Source of the DNA: Acidobacteriaceae bacterium
Lineage (GTDB): Bacteria; Acidobacteriota; Terriglobia; Terriglobales; Acidobacteriaceae
NCBI GenBank assembly: GCA_003140705.1
Contig: PLKU01000378.1
Coordinates: 1-7,096, forward strand
Direction of reading: 5' to 3'
DNA length: 7,096 bases
The translations under genes were made by a program, and so were the position numbers. The notes under the pieces are model-generated. The model worked only from the letters and a program-made list of their open reading frames with translations, was not told the origin of the DNA and did not search any database. Below are positions 1-6,284 of the stretch, piece after piece. Each line of letters opens with the position of its first letter. The first letter of the stretch is position 1.

Positions 1-1
1 G

Positions 2-1021
2 TTCACCAGCAAACGTCTGCAGGACACGCTTCAGCAGGCGAAAGCCCACAGCGTGATTCTGGTCGCCGTGGGCGCGGGCGCTGAAAGCGAGGAGGAAGCT
101 CGACTGCGCTGGGAGGACGATAAGCCTGACGAGTATTTCTTCCTCGAGATCTATGGATCGGCAGTGGTGGAACACCTTGCTACGGCGACCGGAGCTCGCC
201 TGTGTGACTGGGCAGAAAAGCACGACATGGCAGTGTTGCCCCACTACAGCCCTGGGTATCCGGAATGGGACGTGGCAGAGCAACCGCGGCTGTTGGAACT
301 GATGAAGCGGACGCGAAGAGAGCCCTTTCCTTCAAATGTGGAAGTGTTTGACTCTGGCATGTTGCGGCCTAAGAAAACGCTGTTTGGAGTTTACGGTTTG
401 ACGCGGCAGACCGAGCGACTGCGCAGGCTCACCGACCTTGTTCCGTGCGAAAACTGCTCGTTCGGTCCGTGCCAGTACAGGCGTGCGCCTTACCGGCGAG
501 CGCCGCGATCATGGGGCGAGCAACTTCCGGCTAGCGTAGCGGTGCTGGATCAGGACGCGCAGTACAGCGTCAATCGCAAGGCGTTACAGCGATGGTCCCA
601 AGAGCGCCTGCGGATTCAGACGAACCTGGATGGCTCGCGCGACGCTGTGTTCCGCTATGAAGGGACGACGTGCACTAACATGGGCCGGTCGCTGACCTTC
701 GACTATCACGTGAAGCTGGGTCCGCGCTCTGAAGGGTATCCTATCTGGGAACAGCGCTGTACTCCGGCGGCCGGGGATACGGGCCACACAAAGATGTGTC
801 AATACCTTGAGAATCCGGTGGGCCTGATGACCGCCATTGAAGGCGAGAAGCCACTCAGCGGCGAGCGATTGAATGCCGTCTTGTCATGGGGGCGTAAACC
901 CAGTGTCGCGGGTTGCTATTGTGAGTCTTCAAGCCGCGACCACAAATGGGGACTGGTGCTGGAGACGATTCATTTCGCGTTGGCACAAAAGGAATTGGCA
1001 CAAGATACGGAGGCCAAATGA
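2..1021 (+). CDS. Methionine synthase reactivation-domain protein (stand-alone), 5'-truncated by window edge
   Basis: Resembles the AdoMet-binding reactivation domain found at the C terminus of cobalamin-dependent methionine synthase (MetH), which allows reductive methylation of inactive cob(II)alamin using S-adenosylmethionine. Here it is a separate protein. Seen: a helix followed by VILVAVGAGAE, then LEIYGSAVVEHLA, then HYSPGYPEWDVAEQ (the family's SPGY.xW..xxQ AdoMet-site signature, about positions 242-283), then the RPKKTLFGVYGL strand (about 367-402). A CX2CX4C motif ending in YRR follows (Cys codons at 446, 455, 470). The last 165 residues contain five more cysteines (671, 758, 797, 914, 920), including CYC, with a well-formed HKWGL.LETIH end. 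The frame is open to the left edge, and the residues before the GTG at 53 fit the domain, so that GTG is not taken as the start. Its TGA overlaps the next gene's ATG (ATGA), which implies translational coupling. The role is a family-level inference; E. coli MetH lacks the cysteine motif. Confidence 0.8.
   Translation, partial: FTSKRLQDTLQQAKAHSVILVAVGAGAESEEEARLRWEDDKPDEYFFLEIYGSAVVEHLATATGARLCDWAEKHDMAVLPHYSPGYPEWDVAEQPRLLELMKRTRREPFPSNVEVFDSGMLRPKKTLFGVYGLTRQTERLRRLTDLVPCENCSFGPCQYRRAPYRRAPRSWGEQLPASVAVLDQDAQYSVNRKALQRWSQERLRIQTNLDGSRDAVFRYEGTTCTNMGRSLTFDYHVKLGPRSEGYPIWEQRCTPAAGDTGHTKMCQYLENPVGLMTAIEGEKPLSGERLNAVLSWGRKPSVAGCYCESSSRDHKWGLVLETIHFALAQKELAQDTEAK
1009..1013 (+). promoter_or_regulatory. 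Shine-Dalgarno GGAGG before the homocysteine methyltransferase gene
   Basis: GGAGG lies 4 bases before the ATG at 1018. It supports that start over the in-frame GTG at 946, which lies wholly inside the preceding gene and would add residues that are not part of the domain. Confidence 0.6.
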
Positions 1022-1968
1022 AGAAACTGCTGCAGGATGCGATCAAAGAGCGGCCATTGCTAGGCGACGGAGCGATGGGCACGCAACTCATGTTCGCTGG
1101 GTTGGAACAGGGAAATTGCGGTGAGGCATGGAATCTGACGCATCCGGAGCGAGTGCTCGCCATCCAGCGGCGCTACGCGGAGGCTGGATCAGAGTGCATT
1201 ATTTCCAATACATTCGGTGGGTCCCGCATCATGCTCAACCGTCATTCCCAGAGCGGGCGCGTGGTGGAGATCAACAAGGCGGGCGTGGAGATTGCGCGCC
1301 AGGCGTTTGGTAGCAGAGAGGGATACGTTCTGGGTGATATTGGGCCGTTCGGCGGCCTGCTTGAGCCCTTTGGCGATTTCACCGAATCGCAGGTTCGCAG
1401 CGCATTCGAAGAGCAGGCAGGGGCGCTGGTGGATGGTGGAGCGGACGCCATCATCATCGAGACCCAAACTTCACTTGAAGAGCTCTTGATTGGCATTGAA
1501 GCAGCGCAGACCGCAGGCGCAAAGTGCATCATCGGGTCGATGGCGTACGACGTTACGCTCGACGGCTCGACCTTCAGGACCATGATGGGCATTGAGCCTG
1601 AACGGGCTGCCGCCTTCATGGAGGAACATGGCGCGCACATTGTGGCGCTGAATTGCGGAACCGGCATGGAGATGCAGCGTGCACGCGATGCCGTGATTCG
1701 CTACAAGAGCGTGACCAGCCTGCCGGTGATGGTTCAACCCAATGCCGGAAAGCCTCGGCTGGAGAACATGAAGGTTATTTACGACGAGACGCCGGAGCAA
1801 ATGGTGCAGGGACTGATACCGCTGCTTGAGGCGGATGCGAATCTTGTAGGCGCCTGCTGCGGCAGCACACCGGAACATATTCGCGCGTTTAGAAAAGTGA
1901 TAGATGAGTTTCTTGAACTGAAGGGGATTGAAGTCATGGGAGGCCAGCGTGAAAGTCAAGCTTTGTGA
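1018..1968 (+). CDS. Homocysteine S-methyltransferase module (split cobalamin-dependent methionine synthase)
   Basis: A 316-residue protein covering just the homocysteine-binding zinc TIM-barrel domain (Hcy-binding family, the N-terminal module of MetH). It would transfer a methyl group to homocysteine to give methionine in the cytoplasm. Seen: GDGAMGTQL at residues 16-24, SNTFGGSR at 63-70, GDIGPFGGLLEP at 106-117, and the three zinc-thiolate ligands Cys213 (ALNCGTG) and Cys280/Cys281 (GACCGSTPEHIR). No folate-binding, cobalamin-binding or reactivation domain follows, so it is far shorter than a full MetH of about 1,200 residues. The reactivation-domain gene immediately upstream (4-base overlap) argues that the methyl donor is a methylcobalamin protein rather than betaine or S-methylmethionine, although stand-alone Hcy-domain enzymes with those donors exist. 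Its 3' end overlaps the next gene by 20 bases. The domain call is firm; the donor is inferred from context. Confidence 0.88.
   Translation: MKKLLQDAIKERPLLGDGAMGTQLMFAGLEQGNCGEAWNLTHPERVLAIQRRYAEAGSECIISNTFGGSRIMLNRHSQSGRVVEINKAGVEIARQAFGSREGYVLGDIGPFGGLLEPFGDFTESQVRSAFEEQAGALVDGGADAIIIETQTSLEELLIGIEAAQTAGAKCIIGSMAYDVTLDGSTFRTMMGIEPERAAAFMEEHGAHIVALNCGTGMEMQRARDAVIRYKSVTSLPVMVQPNAGKPRLENMKVIYDETPEQMVQGLIPLLEADANLVGACCGSTPEHIRAFRKVIDEFLELKGIEVMGGQRESQAL
1938..1943 (+). promoter_or_regulatory. Shine-Dalgarno GGGAGG deciding the GTG start of the 109-residue gene
   Basis: GGGAGG sits inside the 3' end of the methyltransferase gene, 5 bases before a GTG at 1949. It favours that start over the in-frame TTG at 1928, which has no comparable upstream site. 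Confidence 0.6.
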
Positions 1969-2278
1969 TGTGAACCCCACCGCCGAGAGCAAGCTTCCGG
2001 CGCTTACTGAAGACAAGTCCGGCATTGGAGTTCACTACGTTGACGCCTTCATCAAGCCGATGAATGTGAAGCTGGAAGATGGGACGGCGGTGAAATGCAA
2101 GCGCCGCGGTTTGAAGATCGTGCTCTCAGCTGGCGCAATGAAAGGTGAGGGCCTGATGCGCAGAATCGATGTCAGCCCCGATCCGAGGTTGATGCTACCT
2201 GCCGCCCTGCAAGAGGCCGCCACGGCTGCGGGGATTCAACTGACGGTTGAAGACGGCGCCATTTTTCTCGCCCTTTGA
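1949..2278 (+). CDS. Uncharacterised 109-residue protein, third gene of the methionine cluster
   Basis: I do not recognise this family. It starts at GTG 1949 behind GGGAGG and overlaps the methyltransferase gene by 20 bases in another frame, so the two are probably co-translated. Seen: a soluble, mixed-charge protein without signal peptide or membrane segment; an N-terminal strand (KVKLCDV, Cys6); a central segment predicted as strands (NVKLEDGTAVKCKRRG, Cys50; KIVLSAG); the polar turn KGEGLMRRIDVSPDP at 65-79; and a C-terminal helix then strands (LPAALQEAATAAG, then IQLTVEDGAIFLAL). The composition looks like real coding sequence, and no competing frame is convincing here. Its position suggests a partner of the split methionine synthase, such as a small subunit or an adaptor, but nothing in the sequence proves a role. 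Confidence 0.72.
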   Translation: MKVKLCDVNPTAESKLPALTEDKSGIGVHYVDAFIKPMNVKLEDGTAVKCKRRGLKIVLSAGAMKGEGLMRRIDVSPDPRLMLPAALQEAATAAGIQLTVEDGAIFLAL

Positions 2279-2294
2279 TTGGCGCTTGAGAATG

Positions 2295-2331
2295 ACGCAC
2301 AGCCTGCCGAATCAGCGGCGACGCTGTGTGT
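2295..2331. terminator. Hairpin between convergent genes, possible bidirectional terminator
   Basis: ACGCACAGC (2295-2303) pairs with GCTGTGTGT (2323-2331) over 9 pairs with one G-T wobble. A nested GCCG/CGGC stem (2306-2309 with 2316-2319) closes a six-base loop. It lies in the 63-base gap between the stop codons of two convergent genes, where a shared terminator is expected. There is no strong T-run on either side (only CAGTTTAAAA on the + side), so an intrinsic terminator is not assured. Confidence 0.38.
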
Positions 2332-2341
2332 GCTAATCAGT

Positions 2342-4066
2342 TTAAAAGGAAAAGAAGTCCGTCTTGAGCGTGGCAACAATCTGCGAGCCGGCATCCATGA
2401 CCGGTGTGAGCGGCACACTCGGGCTCGGACCAGGCCGGAGGTCAATCCTCATCGTCATGTGCTTCCTGGCGATGAAGTCCGCACTGACAATATTCGAAAC
2501 CTTTTGCACAGTGCCTGAATTGACGGTAACGCGAACCTCGTTGACTCCGGGCGGCGCGTAGAGGCTGTCGTAGTCGGGCTTGTTTGCGATGGAGCCGGCG
2601 TAGAAGAGCTTGCCATTCATCTCGACGGAGAAGGCAGCGGTCAGCGGGAAGTGTTCGAAGTCAAACCTTAAGCGCGTGTTCTGCTTTGGATCGAGTTTTT
2701 TAGGATCGAATGCGACGGGCGCCAGCTTTGCGGCTTGCGCGGGCGCTGGCACATTTGCGGGCGCACTCGTCGGCGCGCTGGCTGGCGTTCCGGCATCAGG
2801 TTTCTTTGCAGCTTTTGGGCCCGTCGTCTTTTCGGGCTGAGTTTGCTGGGCTGGAGCCGGCCCCGTATGCGCTGCTCCCGACGGGGCGGGGGCCGTCGGC
2901 GTAGTTGCCGGAGCCTCCGAGGCTGCATCCGCTGGCGGAGGCGTGGGTGGCTGGCCAGGCTGGTTGCGATGCAAGAGCCAATATCCTCCACCCAATGCGC
3001 TTGCAACCAGAAGAGCAACGATTGCGAGTTCTGCACGGCCTCGACCTTTGGAAGGCGCCGGCGGTTTGGCTGGCGTGGCTGGCTGAGGCGACTGCAGCGT
3101 TGAAGCGGGCGCCGACGTTGCCATCTGGACAGGTTTGGGCGGGAAGCTGGCAGTGGGAAGAATGGTTTCGTCTGAAGCTGCACCGGCGCCGAACTGAGTA
3201 GCCACGGTGTACAGCGAACCGTTCTTCGCATGAGTCCGCAACTCTGCAAGGGTGCGTGAAAGCTCCTCACCAGTTTGATAGCGGTCAGCGGGATTCTTTG
3301 CCAGGCACTTGAGAATCACAGCTTGCAATGGTGCAGGGATGGCGGGATTCAGCTTTCCAGGCGGAACGGGCTCAGTATGGACGATCTTGTAAGATACAGC
3401 CGTCATGGTCTCGCCGGGAAAGGGCTGCTCTCCGGTGGCCATCCAATAAAGGATCACGCCAAGCGAAAACAGGTCGGTGCGTCCATCGATAGGTGCGCCG
3501 GTAAATTGCTCGGGGGGCATGAACGCAGGCGTTCCCAGGAGCTGACCGCTGGTTGTGACTTCTCCGGCGGTTAGTTTGGCAACGCCGAAGTCAGTGATCT
3601 TGGGGCGCTCTTCTCCGTACACCTGGCGCGAAGTGAGCAAGATGTTGGCAGGCTTGATATCGCGATGAATCACGCCATGGCTGTGCGCGTATCCAAGGGC
3701 ATCGGCGACCATCTTGCCGATCTCGCAGACGCGATCAAGCGACGCTCGCTCGCCCTTCTTCATGGCGTCGGCCAGGGTTCTGCCATCAACATATTCCATG
3801 ACCAGAAACGGCATCCCTTCGTGTTCGCCGACGTCGAAGACAGGCACAATTCCGGGATGCGCCAAGGCACCCGCAGCTTTCGCCTCGCGATAAAATCGCT
3901 GGCGGAATTCGGCGCCTTGTTCGCTTCCCAAAACCCCTGCAAGGATGGTCTTAACAGCTACGATGCGATCCATGGCGGGATCACGCGCCCGAAAAACGCT
4001 CCCCATCGCACCGTGACCAAGCTCGTCGACGATCTCATATCGTCCAATATTCTTCGGGATGCTCAT
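2342..4066 (-). CDS. Membrane-anchored eukaryotic-type Ser/Thr protein kinase (PknB-like)
   Basis: A 574-residue Hanks-type kinase that would phosphorylate Ser/Thr on cytoplasmic proteins. Seen in the kinase domain (about 10-275): glycine loop LGHGAMGSVF (16-25), ATP lysine Lys39 (VAVK), helix-C Glu61, catalytic loop HRDIKPAN (Asp136, Asn141), DFG at 159-161, an activation loop with Thr171/Thr172/Ser173, GTPAFMPPEQ (178-187), DLFSLGVILY, and the closing Arg262. All catalytic residues are present, so it should be active. A 70-residue juxtamembrane stretch leads to one transmembrane segment (about 346-365, flanked by RGR and HR), then a Pro/Ala/Thr-rich linker (about 369-450), then a probably extracytoplasmic beta-rich domain (about 463-545) that I cannot assign. 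No PASTA, TPR or WD repeats are seen. Start ATG at 4066, just before the kinase fold; only a weak ribosome site precedes it. It is a single gene, divergent from the amidohydrolase gene. Confidence 0.93.
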   Translation of the reverse strand: MSIPKNIGRYEIVDELGHGAMGSVFRARDPAMDRIVAVKTILAGVLGSEQGAEFRQRFYREAKAAGALAHPGIVPVFDVGEHEGMPFLVMEYVDGRTLADAMKKGERASLDRVCEIGKMVADALGYAHSHGVIHRDIKPANILLTSRQVYGEERPKITDFGVAKLTAGEVTTSGQLLGTPAFMPPEQFTGAPIDGRTDLFSLGVILYWMATGEQPFPGETMTAVSYKIVHTEPVPPGKLNPAIPAPLQAVILKCLAKNPADRYQTGEELSRTLAELRTHAKNGSLYTVATQFGAGAASDETILPTASFPPKPVQMATSAPASTLQSPQPATPAKPPAPSKGRGRAELAIVALLVASALGGGYWLLHRNQPGQPPTPPPADAASEAPATTPTAPAPSGAAHTGPAPAQQTQPEKTTGPKAAKKPDAGTPASAPTSAPANVPAPAQAAKLAPVAFDPKKLDPKQNTRLRFDFEHFPLTAAFSVEMNGKLFYAGSIANKPDYDSLYAPPGVNEVRVTVNSGTVQKVSNIVSADFIARKHMTMRIDLRPGPSPSVPLTPVMDAGSQIVATLKTDFFSF

Positions 4067-4156
4067 AACTCGATTGGTCTCACTCTAGCACACGGATGGA
4101 GGCCCTCGGAGAAGCTATCCTGATGGCGGTGTATGAGTTCGGTCAGCCTCCGGACC

Positions 4157-4185
4157 TCGACAACTGGCCAGCAATGCGCCATAGT
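4157..4185 (+). promoter_or_regulatory. Candidate sigma70-type promoter for the amidohydrolase gene
   Basis: TCGACA (4157-4162; 5 of 6 matches to TTGACA) and CATAGT (4180-4185; 4 of 6 to TATAAT) are separated by exactly 17 bases. Transcription would begin at about 4192, essentially at the ATG at 4193, which has no Shine-Dalgarno site. The same 126-base divergent spacer (4067-4192) must also hold the kinase promoter. The best I see on the - strand is an extended -10-like TGCTAGAGT (complement of 4082-4090), without a good -35. Both are matches by eye. Confidence 0.3.
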
Positions 4186-4192
4186 TTTATCC

Positions 4193-5488
4193 ATGTCGAA
4201 ACCGACCTTAGGTTTGCGCACGATTCTTGTTTGCAGTGGCCTGGTTTTTGCCGCGGCCGCGATCCCCGCACAGCAGCCAACACCGGCAGCCATCGTCCTG
4301 CACGCCGCACGGCTGCTGCAGGTTGACAGCGGAACGGTGCTTCAGCCCGGCGAGGTACTGGTGGAGGGCGAGCGGATTCGCGCCGTGGGCACCAGTGTGG
4401 ACCATCCCCAGGGCGCAAAGATCTTTGACCTCGGAGACGTCACGCTGCTTCCCGGCCTGATCGATGCACACGTTCATCTGTTCCTGCATCCGGGCACCGA
4501 GGACTTGCAGACCGTGCAGGAGTCCGTTCCGTGGCGCACCATTCTTGCCGAGCAAGCAGCGAAGGCTGACCTGCTGGCAGGATTCACTGCGGAACGCGAT
4601 ATGGGCACGGAAGGAGCCGGCTCGGCGGATACGGCTGTGCGCAACGCCATCAATGATGGGCTGATTTTGGGGCCGCGTCTGCGCATCAGCGGCAACGCCA
4701 TCGATATTCTGGGAGGTCACGAGGACGCGCTCAATTTCAATCCTGCTCAGCATGTTCTCTCCAATGCGGACTATGCCAACTCTGCTGAGCAGATGGTGGC
4801 CGTGATGCGGGCGCAGCACAAGGAGGGATCGGACTTTGCCAAGGTCTACGAGACGGGCCCGGACAGGATGGTGGATGGCATTCTGCACACGCCCTACCAA
4901 TACACTGAGGCACAATTGGCCGCCGCCGTGGAAGAAGCGCGACGTTTAGGCACCGTGGTGGCCGTGCATGCGATGGGCGAACCGGGAACGCTTTTTGCAG
5001 CGCAGGCCGGCGTCGCTTCGATTGATCACGCGACACAACTGAGCGACGAAACCATGAGGCTGATGCGTGAGAAACAGATTCCAGCAGTGCCAACGCTCAC
5101 GATCTTCGAATACTTTGCGGCGCACGCGGAATCGCCCGCGATGGCCGCGCGCGAGACCTCGCTGCTGAACTACAAGATCAGCGAATTCAAGAAGCAAGTG
5201 GCGGCGGGGATTCCTTTCGCGGTGGGATCGGACGTGGGGCCGTTTCCACATGGGACGCAGGCGCGGGAGTTGGAGCTGATGGTCCGCTACGGCATGAAAC
5301 CGCTGGCAGTGCTGCAGGCGGACCTGATCAACGGGGCAAAGTTACTGGGATGGGAAGGACAGATTGGACAGCTGAAGGCTGGATACTTTGCCGATGTGAT
5401 CGCGGTGCCGGGCAATCCGCTTGACGACATCACCGCCGCCGAGCGCGTGAGCTTTGTGATGAAGGGCGGCGTAGTGGTGCGGCAATAA
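4193..5488 (+). CDS. Exported imidazolonepropionase-like metal-dependent amidohydrolase
   Basis: A 431-residue member of the amidohydrolase superfamily, in the group containing imidazolonepropionase-like enzymes and Xaa-Pro/Xaa-Arg dipeptidases. It would hydrolyse an amide or cyclic amide; the substrate cannot be told. Seen: signal peptide at 1-26 (basic start, hydrophobic core, AIPA before QQ), so probably periplasmic. The N-terminal beta-sandwich strands (GEVLVEGERIRAVG) lead to the metal motif DAHVH (His93, His95). Lys217 (FAKVYETG) is the likely carboxylated bridging ligand, with His259 (VAVHAMG), His279 (SIDHATQL) and Asp347 (VGSDVGPFPHG). The closing sandwich is LKAGYFADVIAVPGNPLDD. The full metal set for a binuclear centre is therefore present. 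An in-frame ATG at 4133 would place 20 polar residues before the signal peptide, so 4193 is preferred. It converges on, and overlaps by 59 bases, the DUF1697 gene. Confidence 0.9.
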   Translation: MSKPTLGLRTILVCSGLVFAAAAIPAQQPTPAAIVLHAARLLQVDSGTVLQPGEVLVEGERIRAVGTSVDHPQGAKIFDLGDVTLLPGLIDAHVHLFLHPGTEDLQTVQESVPWRTILAEQAAKADLLAGFTAERDMGTEGAGSADTAVRNAINDGLILGPRLRISGNAIDILGGHEDALNFNPAQHVLSNADYANSAEQMVAVMRAQHKEGSDFAKVYETGPDRMVDGILHTPYQYTEAQLAAAVEEARRLGTVVAVHAMGEPGTLFAAQAGVASIDHATQLSDETMRLMREKQIPAVPTLTIFEYFAAHAESPAMAARETSLLNYKISEFKKQVAAGIPFAVGSDVGPFPHGTQARELELMVRYGMKPLAVLQADLINGAKLLGWEGQIGQLKAGYFADVIAVPGNPLDDITAAERVSFVMKGGVVVRQ

Positions 5489-6032
5489 GGTCCTGCATGC
5501 CGCGTTCGATTGGCAACAGCGCAGCGGCCAATCCGGCGAGTTTGGCAACCGTGTTCATGTTACGGGCGGTGCCATCTTTGGCAGCGAGAATGTTCAACCG
5601 GGATTCGCCGACACCGTCAGCGTAATACACATAGATTTCGCGCAGACCCAGCGCCAGTTCTTCGCGGGCCTGGTTGGTAACGGCTCGCAACGCATCTGCG
5701 GCCGGGGATTTCTCGAGGAAGTGCGCGAGGGTGCGGTTGCCTGGCATCTCCCGGAAAGGGTTGGCGGCGAGGGCGGCGGCCATCTCCGCCGCTGTACGGA
5801 TGTGGACGACAACGGGTTTGCCGCAGTGTTTGGCAACCGCGGCTGCGAGCAAGGATTTGACCTGGGCTTCGGACTTGGCGGACTTGAAGATGACGTTGCC
5901 GCTGGCGATGTAAGTTCGGACCGATTGGAAGCCAAGAGACTCGCACATGGACTTGAGTTCTGCCATGGGCAGCTTGCTGGTGCCCATGACGTTCACGGCG
6001 CGAAGAAGAGCGATGTAGGCATTCATCTTCAT
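5430..6032 (-). CDS. DUF1697 family protein
   Basis: A 200-residue cytoplasmic protein of the DUF1697 family, whose function is unknown. Seen: the family's opening MNAYIALLRAVNVMGTSKLP (residues 3-22), MAELKSMCESLGF (23-35), VRTYIASGNVIF (38-49), YYADGVGESRL (136-146) and the closing motif GTARNMNTVAKLAGLA (154-169). ATG at 6032 (or 6026) is chosen because the family motif begins there. A longer frame to 6164 would run back into the preceding gene and adds only basic, low-complexity residues. The start lies 10 bases after the stop of the 72-residue gene, which fits one operon. The last 19 residues (LIAAPLRRPSSQ and a basic end) are encoded entirely opposite the amidohydrolase 3' end and lie beyond the usual family end, so they are probably an unconserved tail. 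Confidence 0.87.
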   Translation of the reverse strand: MKMNAYIALLRAVNVMGTSKLPMAELKSMCESLGFQSVRTYIASGNVIFKSAKSEAQVKSLLAAAVAKHCGKPVVVHIRTAAEMAAALAANPFREMPGNRTLAHFLEKSPAADALRAVTNQAREELALGLREIYVYYADGVGESRLNILAAKDGTARNMNTVAKLAGLAAALLPIERGMQDLIAAPLRRPSSQSSRARRR

Positions 6033-6042
6033 CGGAGCTGGC

Positions 6043-6261
6043 TCACTTGGGCGCGGAGGCTGCTGCTTCTTGCGCTCGGCGCAACGCGATTCTCTTGAGG
6101 GTCTCGCGCAGGCGCTTTGACTTGGTCGGCGCGAGTGTATCCTCGACAGCTTTGCGATATCCACCGAGATAGATGGAATACATGATGGCGAGCGAGCATC
6201 CTGTGCCCCACAGGAAACCTACGCAAAGGCCGAGGATTGCAGCGGGACCGAATGAACTCAT
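6043..6261 (-). CDS. Small one-helix membrane protein with glycine zipper (72 residues)
   Basis: A family I do not recognise. Seen: one hydrophobic segment (about residues 5-33) containing Gly11, Gly15 and Gly19 at four-residue spacing (a GxxxGxxxG glycine zipper), Gly21, and Cys13 and Cys22. A strongly basic, probably helical tail (about 35-65; KSKRLRETLKRIALRR) ends in Ala-rich APK. The positive charge after the helix predicts a cytoplasmic C terminus. GAGGT lies 8 bases before the ATG. It begins 23 bases after the mqnE stop and ends 10 bases before the DUF1697 start, all on the same strand, so it is most likely the middle gene of an operon. A real gene is favoured by its spacing, ribosome site and sensible topology. 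A role in menaquinone metabolism would be a guess. Confidence 0.68.
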   Translation of the reverse strand: MSSFGPAAILGLCVGFLWGTGCSLAIMYSIYLGGYRKAVEDTLAPTKSKRLRETLKRIALRRAQEAAASAPK

Positions 6262-6269
6262 AAGGCCAG

Positions 6270-6274
6270 ACCTC
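6270..6274 (-). promoter_or_regulatory. Shine-Dalgarno GAGGT of the 72-residue gene
   Basis: On the - strand GAGGT precedes the ATG at 6261 by 8 bases. It sits in the 23-base gap after the mqnE stop and supports this small gene as translated. Confidence 0.5.
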
Positions 6275-6284
6275 GAATGTGCGG

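Noticed and set aside
53..55. GTG as the start codon of the reactivation-domain gene
   Set aside because: The frame is open to the left edge and the residues before it fit the domain's first helix, so the gene begins outside the window.
946..1017. N-terminal extension of the methyltransferase from GTG 946
   Set aside because: It lies wholly within the preceding gene, adds residues outside the domain, and the GGAGG supports the ATG at 1018.
1471..2025. 184-residue antisense reading frame opposite the methyltransferase
   Set aside because: It is a shadow of a clearly conserved gene on the other strand; its translation shows no recognisable motif.
2700..2960. Possible DNA repeat array in the Ala/Pro-rich stretch
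   Set aside because: The repetition is of residue type only. Unit length and sequence vary, so it is a low-complexity linker rather than a tandem repeat.
2668..3270. Long open frames on both strands across 2668-3270, rich in Arg or Cys
   Set aside because: They overlap the kinase's Pro/Ala-rich linker, where GC-rich codons keep other frames open. The kinase frame carries all the motifs.
4133..4192. Longer amidohydrolase from ATG 4133
   Set aside because: It would bury the signal peptide behind 20 polar residues, has no ribosome site, and would overlap the candidate promoter.
6033..6164. N-terminal extension of the DUF1697 protein to 6164
   Set aside because: The added residues are basic low complexity read from another frame of the 72-residue gene; the family motif begins at the ATG at 6032/6026.
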